NCBI GenBank assembly: GCA_036365145.1
Contig: JAEOAD010000982.1
Location: forward strand, 4,614,001 to 4,678,000
DNA: 64,000 nucleotides
DNA from: Orientallactaga sibirica
Taxonomy: Eukaryota; Chordata; Mammalia; Rodentia; Dipodidae
Direction: 5' to 3'
Each line of letters begins with the position of its first letter. The stretch's first letter is position 1. The notes under the pieces are model-generated. The model worked only from the letters and a program-made list of their open reading frames with translations, did not search any database and was not told where the DNA came from. Of this stretch, positions 33,459 through 44,601 are shown piece after piece. Both the position numbers and the translations under genes were made by a program.

Positions 33459-33590
33459 GGGCTGGGGTGATGGGTCAGTGGAGAAAAGTGCTTGCCATGT
33501 AAGTGTGAGAACCCGAGTCCAGAACCTCAGCACCCACGTAAATGCTAGGTGAGCATGGTGGCTGCCTATCATCCCTGCACACCCCCCACA
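33459..33590 (+). mobile_element. B4-type SINE 5' part
   Basis: AGGGCTGGGGTGATGGGTCA to GTGGCTGCCTATCATCCCTG. Confidence 0.65.
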
Positions 33591-33763
33591 CACTTTACAA
33601 AGTCGCACAGAAACTGTAAAGCATGACCTACACACACTCCAGAATGGTGGCTACTAAACATGCAACTTGTTTCCCACGATACACTTGAAGCGGGACTATG
33701 AGGAGGAAAATAAAAATATCACCTCAGTGTGACCATGAAGTCATAACCAGGTGTCACTGCACC

Positions 33764-33878
33764 TATGTAAGCCAGATGCACAAGGTGGTACATGTTCTTA
33801 GAGCTTGTTGGCAGTGCTGGGGGGCCTAGCATGCCCATTCTCTCTTTCTCTCTGCCTTTTCTCTTTCTAATAAGTAAA

Positions 33879-33912
<34 letters not shown>
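33764..33912 (+). mobile_element. DIP SINE 3' half
   Basis: GTAAGCCAGATGCACAAGGT to a 33-bp A tail. Confidence 0.9.
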
Positions 33913-34610
33913 CAAACAGTAGCATTTTCATTGCAGCCCTAAGAGGGTGCTGAAGATGTCCAACCACCAGGGAGAGCAAGAGTGGGATAACTGTGTTTTG
34001 CCAAGCGCTGAGGTCACCACTTGTCTTTGGAAATTCATCTTGAGCACTAGTCTTATGTACGAGAGCCCCTTGGTTACACGTTTGTCAACCCATGGAGACA
34101 TCTGTCTGTCTTTCCTCTTTGAAGAAGCTATGTCTATAATGAAGATCCTTCAGACCTTGTGGGACTAAAACATCCTGATTGTGAAGAGCCAGAAAGCTGC
34201 AGGTTGAGAGCCAAAACTACTCTGGGCTGAAGGGACACTTTCATAGCCATTCACCTACTTTTGTATTTGAATTAACATTCTTATGACTATGAAACTTTTC
34301 ATCCTAAGCATTGCAAACCTCCAGCTTCCATCAACCTCTAAAGATAAGAATGTTTTAGCATCTGAAACCCACAGGAAAGGTAAGCCCTGCTTTGTGTGTG
34401 GCCTGCTTACTTAATTTTATTCCTTTCTTTGTCCTGTGCTTAAAGCTCATATGTGAAGAACATGCCACTCAGGTTCGTCTGAGTCCTTGTTTCTGGGCCA
34501 TGGGCCCTCAGATTTGGCTGTTATTTCCTTGAAGCACAGCTCTCATGTTGACATCCCATCTTTTACTTGTTTTAACTTGTCAGCCACTGGATAGGACACT
34601 GAAATTTAGT
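33913..34610. other. Intergenic, no gene recognised
   Basis: A 73-codon frame at 33947-34168 matches nothing known. The stretch may be part of an old LTR, but no LTR ends are clear. Confidence 0.4.
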
Positions 34611-34611
34611 A

Positions 34612-34657
34612 AATTTTTAAATTTTAATTTTATTTATTTGAGATAGAGATAGAAAGA

Positions 34658-34692
<35 letters not shown>

Positions 34693-34859
34693 AGACAGAT
34701 AGACAGAATGGGCATGCCAGAGCCTCTAGCCACTACAAAGCAACTACAGATGCATGTGCTACCTTGTGCATCTGGCTTATGTGGGTACAGGGGAATTGAG
34801 CCTGGGTCCTTTGGCTTAATAGGCAAGTGCTTTAAGTGCTAAGGCATTTCTCCAGCCCC
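34612..34859 (-). mobile_element. DIP SINE with long (TC)n
   Basis: Antisense copy. Its pyrimidine tract has grown to a (TC)n of about 28 bp at 34661-34688. Confidence 0.92.
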
Positions 34860-35616
34860 ACCTCTTTTTTTAAAAATGCTTAGATTGAGACCAGTTCTAT
34901 TCCTGAGCCTAGCATATGCTCAGCTCCAAGTCACTAGAAAATAAGACTCAAAGTGGCCCTGCCTAGTGTGACACATGACCACCAGCCTCCTCCACTGAGG
35001 GTTGCTCATGGTATGTCATGAAAGTTCCCAGCTATGGTACTCCTTCCCTCTCCTCTCTCCCCCTTTCTTTCTCCTTCCTGTTTCTCTTCCTCTCCTCTCT
35101 CTTGTCTGCACATATGTAAGTCCACCTCTCTTCTTCTCAGCACATGAGCTGAGATGAGAGAAGGCTTCCCTGCAGCTGGGGCATTTCTCTATTTTGTCCT
35201 CCATCTGTGTCATGCTTTGGGGTAACTTCATACTTTAATTCCAGATATGATTCATCTTTGTCCTCTGAGTCTACCACGTGTATACTTCTTCTCAAGTCTG
35301 GATCTACCACGTGGGTATTTCCTCTACCTTCTGGGCCTTCTGCCAGTGTGATTTCTCTAAACTCTGGGTATCCGTGGGTGTAACTCTCTTTACCACCCAT
35401 TTCTCATCTGAATTTCCCAGTCTCTGCTTTGTTACTTTCCCTCTGCTGCTCTTCCTTAAGCCTCGACTTTCTTCATGTGGCTCAGGGCTTCTATGTCTGC
35501 TCTTCCACATGTGTGTGGAACTGCTCCAGACTTTTCCTAGGTATCAATTTCCCTTCAATAAACCCCACGAATTATGTTTTCTCCCTAAGTAAACTCAATA
35601 ATTCATAGTTTATCCT
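34860..35616 (+). other. Possible old LTR-like repeat
   Basis: Pyrimidine-rich, with the repeated motif TCTACCACGTG (35269 and 35304) and a late CTTCAATAAACCCCACGA that could be an LTR poly(A) signal. No paired ends or duplication found, so the class is uncertain. Confidence 0.3.
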
Positions 35617-35633
35617 TCTCAGGTCATTTTTTT

Positions 35634-36818
35634 GTTAATGAAAATAAGCTTTATTACATCAAATAATAAATACATACAAAGATGCAAACAATTTCAGTCA
35701 TTGCCTTACAGATATTTTGATCAACTTACAGTAAACATAGAACTGAAATCTACACTCTTAGTATGAAAATGTTCAGGGTGCTTGTTAGGTTTGGTAGATT
35801 GCTCTTCGTATTTATAACTTTAAGATTGACTTCAAAGCACTCAGTGATGCAAATGCTTAAGCAAAGCTCTGTTGAGCAGGGTCTACTGTATGGTGAGGGA
35901 GCCAGCCCGGAGTGAAGCGCGCTGTCAGTGTGCACTACAAGTCCTCAGAGTCAGACAGGCTTATGAAAAGGAGCAGACCCATTCGGGTGATGCAACTGTA
36001 TTCAAAAGAAGGTTAAAGGGAGACACTGGTGTTAGGGCAGTTTGCTGTAAAGTAATGTCACATGCATCTTTAAGTCAGTGCTAAAAAAAAAAAGGAAAAA
36101 AAACCTGGGTCATCCTAACTATTTAAAATGCAAATCTTAACTGCAAAATCTTTTCCCAATCTTTGAGGGTATAGGTATAGAGCTTAGTGAACCATGGTAG
36201 AAAAAACTAAACTGTTACCATTTTGAAACAAGAGTTTTGTCTCAACAGGAGAGATGAACTGTAACCTCCCATCTTGCAGAAAGACAGGACCTTCAGATCT
36301 AATGAGACTAGGATCTGGCATTGCGTTCAGTCTCAGCCAAGCACTCCCCAGCCAGCCCCAGGGTGTGGATGATGCCTCCTTTGAGCCGTTCCATGGCGCT
36401 CTTGCTCCCTGTGTATGTGGGTCTGATCTCCTTTCCCAGTTCTTCAATGATGGCTAGCAGCTCGGCATATTTGCTCTGGGGCACTTGGCTGTTCCTGGTT
36501 CCCTGGGTAGAGCCTAGTGATGGTGGCCCATAGTCACTCAACAGCTGAAGGTCCTGGGAGGATGTCGCCATGCTAGTGGAAGGTGAATGGATGCTTCCGG
36601 TGTTGAGGGCGGCGGTGGGCATGTGCAGTCAAGTTCGGCTTGAATGACATCCCCGAGCGGCCAGGCAGGAAGGACCAGGGCGCGAGGGCTGTGGCAGGGG
36701 GCGCACTGGCAAATATGGCCAGGCAGGTCTTATTTATTTATTTATTTTGGTCGGAGCATCCATCTGAACTCACACTTTTTCTGGTTGATGGCTCGGGCCG
36801 ACCAGGCAAATATGGCCA
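35634..36818 (-). pseudogene. CDK2AP1 processed pseudogene
   Basis: CDK2AP1 (DOC-1) is a small CDK2-binding protein and NuRD subunit. This intronless copy keeps most of the coding region (36650-36308) and a roughly 670-bp 3' untranslated region ending AATAAAGCTTATTTTC and a short A tail. It reads [80 protein letters not shown]. The first ATG (36650, MSFKPNL) is cut off from the rest by a 2-bp deletion in codon 10, and several otherwise conserved residues are changed (ARGLVREC is TLGLAGEC). TCTCAGGTCATTTTTT flanks both ends (35617 and 36819), the mark of L1-driven insertion. A 104-codon frame from the inner ATG (36622) remains open, but nothing indicates expression. Confidence 0.92.
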
Positions 36819-36834
36819 TCTCAGGTCATTTTTT

Positions 36835-38332
36835 AAATCATTTTTTTGTTAAAAATAAGATAAGAACCAAAAATTGGTGTTCATGGGTTTTGGGAGACCC
36901 CTCCTGAAACCCAAAATCTTGCATCAGACTGAGAAAATTAAATGTGCATTTGGATAAAGTAACTCTGGCTGGTCTGAAGTGGGCAGACTGTAGGCCTACC
37001 CTCAGAAAGCACCCAGCTGAGAAATGGGGGTGGCCCCTTCCAAATGCCTTCTGTTCTTACTAATCTGGACTCCCCACTTAGCCCATTTCCTACCCTGAAG
37101 CAGCTGCAAATTTACCAGAGAATGGGTTTGCTGATCTTTGAGTGCCCCAGGGTGTCTAACAGCATGCTGTCCTTGCATATTGTGATGGCTGGCTAGATGC
37201 TTTGAAGCACCCAGCTCTTACATACCAATGTCTAAATTTGCCTACCACTGAAAATACACCTAGCATCAGGTGTGCCTCTTCATTATACATGCACAAGCTC
37301 TGAACAAGATTCATTACTCATGCATTTGTCACAACAGTGCCAAGCTTGAGCATCAGGAGGAACTGAGCTAACAGGCTTTTGAGCAGGTTGAAAAGAATGT
37401 GCAAAAACATGTCAAAGCAATCCGACAAATGGGCTATTTCAAATGCTACAAAGAAATGAAATAAAATGGCCTGACCTTAAAAGGTTATTTTGGCTGAAAA
37501 AAAATATTTTTGGAAAGGAAGAAAAGAGGATGTCCTAGGCCAATGAAAGAAGAATTTTTATTTGTTTGTTTTCACTTTCCATTGTGAGCAACCAAATAGG
37601 TATACCAACACAAAGAAGTCTTCAATTAAAACAGGCAATCTGACATGAAAACATGATGATTCCAAGTCTCAAATTCAGGCAAGTCATGAAATGTCTCAAT
37701 AACAGAACTACAGTTAAGCTGTACCTCCCAGTGTCCTGCTGCTTCAAAAAAGCCAAGTTCTCCTCCCTTGAATTTAAAGCCTAGAAGTGTCCCTAAGGCT
37801 CTCATTCTTTGTCATCTCCACAGTTCTAAATCACTGCTCTGTATATCAACCATTTAAACACAAGAAGATAAGTGGATTTCTGAGGGGGGGGGACTGCCAT
37901 CAAATGCAGTTTCTTTCTATAAGCAGCTCACAAACAGCTTTGGGAATGAGATCTTGGTGTCTAAAATCTTATAGTCTCCAAACTCATCCTTGAGCATGAA
38001 TGTGTTCAATCATTATTTTAGACACATAGTCCCAGGTCAGCCTAGCCTGAGTACCTCGAAAAACCAAAAATAAAAATAAAAATAAAATCTTTTCTCCATC
38101 CATACAAACCATGTGTTCCATCATTATTTTGAACACTTAATCTAGCCTGTGTGAGTCAAAATTTTCTCCATCCACAAAAATACACAGTCCAAACAGCAGA
38201 AAATAATCACATTGCATTAAAGAAAATACCCAATGCAAAAGAGGAAAATGAATTTCTCCTTGGGGGTGCAATGCCCATCAAATGCAGTTTCTTTCTATAA
38301 GCAGCTGACAAACAGATTTAAAAAAAATGAAA
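36835..38332. other. Intergenic with a local partial duplication
   Basis: CATCAAATGCAGTTTCTTTC and 20 more bases recur at about 37898 and 38276. ATCATTATTTT with flanks recurs at about 38009 and 38120. A B1 tail scrap (TACCTCGAAAAACC) sits at 38051. No gene seen. Confidence 0.6.
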
Positions 38333-38581
38333 ATTATTTTATTTTTGGAGAGAGACACAGAGATGAGATAGATCATTAAGAGAGGGAGAGGGAGACAGAA
38401 ATGGGCAGAAATTGCCAGCAGTCTCTCAGCTGCTGTGAATGAAATTCAGACCAGCCCCCTTAACACGGCATTGCACCCACAGTCACTTTGCATCTGGCTA
38501 AACGTGGGACCTGGAGATAGGAACCGGGGTTCTTAGGCTTAGCAGGCAGGCACCTTAACTGCTAAGCCATCTCTCCAGCCC
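38333..38581 (-). mobile_element. DIP SINE, long variant
   Basis: Antisense copy with CAGTCTCTCAGCTGCTGTGA and AAGCCATCTCTCCAGCCC. Confidence 0.92.
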
Positions 38582-39055
38582 AATGAAGCCTATTTTTATT
38601 GCATCTGGTTAAACTGTGTGGAACTCAGAACTTCTTACTGTGAGAATTAAAAACCAATTAAGTTCCCAAGTTATTTCACTTAATCAAAATTGCATGCTTA
38701 CAGTTTGTTTTATTTCCCTGCCTGATAATAACCATGAACAGAGATTTAAGCCACTTTAAGTTCAAGGCCTTGAAAGCAGGCTCTGGGCTCTGAGCCATTG
38801 TCATGGAAAGAAGTGTCCTTTGTCTGACAGAAGCAGAACTGGAATCTAGAGGCTAAATTAAAACTCAGCAGTAAAATAAGGCATTTTCTTTCCTTCTCTT
38901 ACTGCCACCCCAAAATAATCTTTTTCTCCAAATCCAGAGCATGGATCCTCATTCAGTCTTAAAACAGAATCTTAACCTTGTGTTAACCAGGCAAAACATG
39001 ACATCTCTGCAGCATTCCCTTAGTAGAGCTGGCACTCATTTTGTGATTCTGTTTT

Positions 39056-39087
<32 letters not shown>

Positions 39088-39337
39088 TTAAATGAGGAAC
39101 ACAGCCTAGTTAGGACTTAATTACCTTGATCTTTTCTGGCACTGTTAGCAGAACAGAAGCAACCAGGATCCAGCAGAAGCTCCAGCAAATGCCTTGACTT
39201 ACTTCAACAGCTTTTTGCCATGTTTATGAAATGCAGATGCTGCCCCTGAGTGGTAAGTGGGCAGAAACCCACAGTCTGCAAAGGACAAGTTGATCTGCCT
39301 CATTCTAGCTGTGGACATGACAGCACTGCTGCTGCTG

Positions 39338-39376
<39 letters not shown>

Positions 39377-39476
39377 AAAAAGAAAGTGCTGCAAATTGCC
39401 AGTTTATCTTATGTACGCCTTAATCTTATGCTAATCATTGTCCTGCTAGAACTTCAACATATACACTTTCTTGTTT
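38582..39476. other. Intergenic with long T and A runs
   Basis: T run at 39052-39089 and A run at 39338-39384, opposed to each other and about 250 bp apart. The intervening sequence is not recognised. No gene seen. Confidence 0.5.
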
Positions 39477-39765
39477 GAAGTAGAGTTGTATCATTTACTT
39501 TTAATTAAACCCAGAACCTTTTCAAGGAATGCATTTCTTTTACTTCTTCACCTGGGTCCATTATAGGGTTATCAATTAAAAAAAAATAACATAGCATTTT
39601 ACGTTTTTTCAGTACTTAGGGTATACAGTCTAATAATTAGAAAGAAACAGATACATAAGATCCAATTAGCGAGGCATTTGACCTTTTTTCCTTTTTAAGG
39701 AGAGGTGTTCACCAAATGAAACAGGAAAAATAGTGTACATTAAATTCCAAAGGATCAACACAATT
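39477..39765 (+). repeat. Inverted repeat pair B, left arm
   Basis: AAGTAGAGTTGTATCATTTA to AAAGGATCAACACAATT is the reverse complement of 44602-44886. By eye they are about 95% identical, with a few small indels. Not a SINE or L1 that I recognise. Confidence 0.93.
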
Positions 39766-39872
39766 ATTTTTTTCTTAGTACATCAGTAAATTTCAAATAG
39801 AGCAAATTGTTCCTTTTCTCTCATTGTCAGTCACCTGATGTTTTCTTTTAAAACAATGATAAAATTAACCCT

Positions 39873-40098
39873 TGCTGGGTAGGAGAGTTGGTTTAGCAGT
39901 TAAGGCACTTGCCTGCAAAGCCAAACGACCTGGGTTCAATTCCCCAGGACACACATAAGCCAGATGCACAAAGTGGCTCATGCTTCTGGAGTTCATTTGC
40001 AGTGGCTGGAGGCCCTGCTGCACAGATTCTCTCCTATCTGCCTCTCTCTGTGTCTCTAGCTATCTCTCTCAAATAAATAAATAAATAAATAAATAAAA
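39873..40098 (+). mobile_element. DIP SINE
   Basis: TGCTGGGTAGGAGAGTTGGT to AATAAATAAATAAATAAAA. Confidence 0.93.
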
Positions 40099-40616
40099 TT
40101 AACTCATGTTATTGAACAATGATTAGCTTACTAATAAATATTAAGCATTAATTAATAACCAATTATTATGCTCTTATTATTTAACAATGCAATGGATTTC
40201 ATTGCCAACTAGCTGCAGAAAAAAAAGTTTATAACTGGGAGAGGCAACTGAAGGTTTCATGGAAGGCCATCCCCATCATGTCACACACACTTGCTATCCA
40301 CGTCAACATGGAAGCACTGTGTGTTCTTTCAAAGCCTTGAGCGGGCATGACAGGTCGCCATGAATGAACGATGACCCTGCGCCTCGCACAGGTCCTCAGG
40401 GGATTCCCTCGGGGGACTTGCTCAGAGACGCTAAACTGAGGTGTAGGACAGCCAGGCCCTGGAATGGAGGGAGCAGGTGTCTGGGGCGCTAAGCAGGGCT
40501 GAGGTGCGGGTGCTGCAGCCTCTGCAGGGATCCTGAGGGAGAAGCGGGCCTGAGCCCGAGCTGCGCCTCCATTTCTGCAGACAGGGCAAGGATGGAGGAG
40601 GGACATTAACGCCCAC

Positions 40617-40718
40617 CTGCCACAGGGACCGCCCCGGCCAGGACCCCAAGGCGAACCGGAACTGAACAGAGGAGGACCTCGTGCACAGCCGAGACCAAGG
40701 GCGGGATGGCGCAGCCAT
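40617..40718 (-). other. Candidate first coding exon at the CpG island
   Basis: From ATG 40718, exactly 34 codons read MAAPSRPWSRLCTRSSSVQF then RFALGSWPGRSLWQ up to CAG|GTGGGC. It is rich in Arg and Ser and has no Asp or Glu, like a mitochondrial targeting sequence. The frame is also open further upstream, as expected in GC-rich DNA, so this may be chance. I do not recognise the protein. Confidence 0.25.
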
Positions 40719-40935
40719 GGGCCAACTCAGCTCTCCACACCCCAGCCTCCGTCCAACCAAATCAAGCCACATCCGCCGTGACAGCCCTACCGCCCAATCC
40801 GCGGACACCATTCTCCCAAGTCCCGCCCCCCCCCACGTCGTTACCCGGATGTCACTCAACACTGCCTAGCCTACCACGTCAGGGCGCCCGCCCACGAAGT
40901 TCGTGCTGAGTAATGAGGGCAGCTTCTCCTCGCCC

Positions 40936-41190
40936 GGTATTTGTGACGTCACTGAGCCGAAGGAAGCCCCTTCCTCCGTTGAGTGGGCTATGCCAAACAT
41001 GGGGGCGTGTCTCCCTCAGAGCGTGCCTGTGAAGTCACTGCGGCGCCGCCAAGCCCCGCCCCTCTTTGAATCCGCGAGGCCAAACAAGGCGGCCGCTTGT
41101 CAGCGCTTGCGTGTTTGTGACGTCTTTGCGCCGCCTCGGAGCCCTGCCCCTCTCTATTGCGTCACTTAGGCCAACCATGGTCTTACCCTG
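40936..41190 (+). repeat. Three tandem ~87-bp modules with CRE and YY1-like sites
   Basis: CRE-type sites TGACGTCA (40944), TGAAGTCA (41030) and TGACGTCT (41118) are spaced 86 and 88 bp. Following each, CCAAACATGGGGGC (40993), CCAAACAAGGCGGC (41080) and CCAACCATGG (41171) are spaced 87 and 91 bp. The intervening CCCCTTCCTC / CCCCTCTTTG / CCCCTCTCTA blocks also line up. An old tandem amplification of a regulatory unit. Confidence 0.8.
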
Positions 41191-41283
41191 CGTGACAGCA
41201 ATGGTGGCCCACATACAAAACTGTTTCCTCTCTCATCCTGCTGTTTTCCTCCATCTTGCTGCCCTGTTCGATGCCTCCCAGCG

Positions 41284-41444
41284 TATTTAAGGCCTGTGCG
41301 CCACCTCCTCTGCCTCCGGCAGCCCTGAATGAAGGTGGATAGCGCTCACGTCCCTGTTGAGCTTTGGGCTCCGTGACCTTGGGCTGGTGGTGGGCTGTCT
41401 CTGCCTTCCCCGGGTGTCCTGGATGAAGAAGGCGATGACAAGCT
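41284..41444 (+). promoter_or_regulatory. TATA-like box and candidate non-coding first exon
   Basis: TATTTAA at 41284 is followed 161 bp later by GACAAGCT|GTGAGT, a strong splice donor. Only a 15-codon frame lies between. It could be the start of a long non-coding RNA running right; unproven. Confidence 0.25.
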
Positions 41445-41679
41445 GTGAGTCAGCCACCAGATTGCAGAGCTCGCTCCCCTCACAGGGCCTTCAAGCACAT
41501 GGATAGACCCTGCGCTGTCCAGGTCACCCCTGGCTGTGGTCAGTTTGATGGCCATTTCAGGATGGAGTATTTTGAACTGCATCTGCCTCAGGCTTGCTTC
41601 TGTCTGTAGTACCTGACACCACCATCTGTAGGCAAGAGTCCTTCATGAGATGACTAAGGAATATATTTTATTTATTTAT

Positions 41680-41752
41680 TTATTTTTCTGAGGTAGGGTT
41701 TTACTCTAGCTCAGGCTGACCTGCAATTCACTGTGTGGCCACAGCAGCCTGA
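41680..41752 (-). mobile_element. B1-like SINE 3' half
   Basis: Antisense TTCTGAGGTAGGGTTTTACT to CACTGTGTGGCCACAGCA. Confidence 0.8.
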
Positions 41753-42430
41753 CTCAACTAATACGAGTGAGTGGCCTGGCTTAAAGTGCTAAGACATCAA
41801 ATGCTTGAAGCAAGACTAGATGCACCAAGTTAGAGTCTTCGTGATGGCACAGCAATTTTTTCTGAATTTGACCTAGATCAGCACGTCAATTCAGCAATAT
41901 GAACATTTTATTTGGTTGCATCCTCAAAGAACAACCCAACACTGAGAGATTTCGCTTCAAAGAATGACCTTTTCGTGCTGTGCTTGCCTACCACAATGTT
42001 GATCTCACCAACTGTAAGTCTCACTGGGCACCCAAATGCTTCATGTTTTCACTCTTGTAATGTTAAAATTGCTTCCCTCTTTCCCTGTCTATCCTGAGTT
42101 GCAGTTCCATGTAGCTGGTTAAAAAGTTCAGCTCCATTCCTTCTCTTGGGATTTCTGCTCTAGGGGTTTCTCATGAGTGTCCACTGCCACCATGGAATTA
42201 TCTGGGAAACTTAAATGAGACACAAGGAAGAAAAATACTAAAAGAGGGAGGATTTCTGTATTCCCTCCCCATTCATTATTTGCCTTTCTCTGCTTGAGTG
42301 ATTAATCCAAGATTTTTCCTTGAGTCCTCATGGCTGCACTATGGTACCCACTTCTGGTTCATAGTGTACTGAGTTGTCTGGAGTGGTGGATAAAAAGAAA
42401 GGTAAACTAACTGTTGCTGATATTAAAAAT
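41753..42430. other. Intergenic, no gene recognised
   Basis: No repeat or reading frame of note. Confidence 0.5.
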
Positions 42431-42583
42431 TCTGGCTGGGCATAGTGGCACATGCCTTTAATCCCAGCACTCAGGAAATACAGGCCTATTGCAGTGAGTT
42501 CAAGGCCAGCCTGAGACTACATGGTGAATTCCAGGTCACCCTGGTTTAGAGCAAGACCCTACCTAAAAAAAAAAAAAAAATTC
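42431..42583 (+). mobile_element. B1-like SINE, young
   Basis: GGCTGGGCATAGTGGCACAT to GACCCTACCTAAAAAAAA. AAAAATTCT on both sides suggests a target-site duplication. Confidence 0.92.
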
Positions 42584-42739
42584 TCATCTTCTCAAATATG
42601 CCTGTTGCCAGATACTTTCTAAAATCCTAAAGTTATTGCTTTATGCCATATATCCATATCCATATCTACATATCTATTCATACATCTATATTCATTAGAA
42701 GAAATGGAATGAAATGTCTGTCCTGCCCTGTTTTGGAAA

Positions 42740-42990
42740 CTGCAGTGGTTTGATTCAGGTGTCCCTGCAAAATTTATGGGTTCTGTATTCTTGATCCCTA
42801 GCTGATGGAAATTTGGGAATTGGACCTTTGTTGGACATGTGTTTTTAGGTGGTGGGCACATGGGTGTTAAAGTCCACTTACTGTTGGCCAGGAGGTGATG
42901 TCCAGCCTCTGCTCATGCCACATTTTCCCTTCCATCATGGAGTTTCCCCTTGAGTCATTAAACCAAAATAAATCCTTTCCTCCCACAAAA
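42740..42990 (+). repeat. Medium-reiterated element, copy at 42.7 kb
   Basis: GCAGTGGTTTGATTCAGGTG to ATAAATCCTTTCCTCCCA, the same start and end type as the element at 3.2-3.8 kb. Confidence 0.55.
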
Positions 42991-44601
42991 TGTTCAGCTC
43001 CTTATATAGAACAGAATATCATATTCAATTACACCTGTCCTTGTCATCTCAGTACAAAGTATAGCACTTGGCACCCCAGTATGTGATCAATAGATATTTC
43101 TTTTGGATGTTGGGTTTAAGCAAATTACCACTGTGGCCTATGTGTATACTAAAATCATTGCCCTTTAACAACATTTGTTAAGTAATTCATTTGCTTATTT
43201 GGCTTTTCTTTTTTCCCTAGTAATTTAAGTCTTAAGTCTTGAACTAGTTTACTTGTTTGTCCATTTATCATATAATTAATAGGCATCTCTGGTGGAGGAA
43301 GTGTTGTTCTTAAACAGGGCATACAAAGTAGGCAAGAATTCAGCCTTTAACAGGAATACAGACTCCAGTGGGTGTGAAGGCATGTGACCTAATCATGACA
43401 TCATTATTGATGTGACATTATGCACTATTTCAAAGACACACAGATACCCTGGGTTTTCACACTGAAGTAGATAGATGATAGATATCTCTTGTGGGACTGT
43501 GAGACACACCTAGCTATAATAGCATCTATAACTGTCCTAGCCACTTTCCTTTTCTTGTTTCCTCCCACAAGATTTTATATATTTCACTATGCAGACTCAG
43601 GGTGGCTTAGAACTTTAGATGATCCTCCTATGTCTGCCTCCCATGTGCTGAAACAACTGGAAAATTCTATGAGTTCTATATTGTTTGCTTCTCTAAGTAG
43701 ATTTCTGATACTTCTTGCCATCCTGCTGTGCACCACACAACATGTGAATCCTCATGTTGACCAGTGTATCTACACTATATATCCTCCCATGAATTAGTCA
43801 GATAGTAGCCACTTAGATATCAGGTCAAGGGGTACTATATTGCATTGGTAATGTTCACATAACCCCTATTTTATTTTTTAATGGTCCCAAGAAAACAAGT
43901 TTACTGATGCAAAGGTGCCAAAACATGGAAGGATAGATGGGGGCCTACAGGAAAAAATAGTTTTAAAAGGTTCAGTAGTCTATTATTTCAGACATCCACT
44001 GAAGTCATGGAACATAACACCTGTGATAATGGGGGACTACTGTGGTCCCATAAGGAAGGTAAAAATACAGATGTCAAGGAAGCTTTCCCATATCTGTGCT
44101 TCAAGGACAAGACCTTGTCTGAAAACCTTTAGTGCAGTCTTTGTCCGGACTACTCTCCTTGCAGTGTGTGTGGCCTGTAATGTATGCTAGCATTTTCTAG
44201 TCTTATCACACACTCATATCTCTATTGATCATTCCATCCTGGCCTTTGCAGTACCCTCACCCTCTCGCCTGCTTACTAACCTCTCACCCCTGTCACTTCC
44301 ATTTAAATGTTTGCATAATTAATCATAATGAACTGTATAGATTGGATGCTCGCCCTTGAATTTCAGGGGAATGTGTGCTCATGGTGGGAGTCCACGATGC
44401 TGCCATTTCCACAAGGGCATCCAGGTGACATTGCCTATCTGCACACATTCTGTGCTCAGTTTAAGTACTGTTGTGTCCTAGGACCACTCTACAGTCTAGA
44501 GACTTTGACAGGTGTAAGGTAGAACTTTGCATTGGAAACCACAGTTGCAACCAGTCTGAATCCCTTCCCATGAATGGCCGTCTCTAAGGACAAACTGGGA
44601 G
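42991..44601. other. Intergenic, no gene recognised
   Basis: A weak antisense B1 (43576-43650) is the only named repeat. Frames at 43489-43797 and 43915-44190 match nothing known. Confidence 0.5.

Larger units (their letters stand above)
40290..41340. promoter_or_regulatory. Second CpG island, no known gene attached
   Basis: About 1 kb of CpG-rich DNA in otherwise AT-rich surroundings, with CCAAT (40794), GC boxes (CCCCGCCCC at 41054), CRE-type sites and a TATA-like TATTTAA (41284). CpG survival implies a germline-unmethylated promoter. It lies inside the spacer of inverted repeat pair B. No known protein is encoded on either strand; a non-coding or recently evolved transcript is possible. 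Confidence 0.75.
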
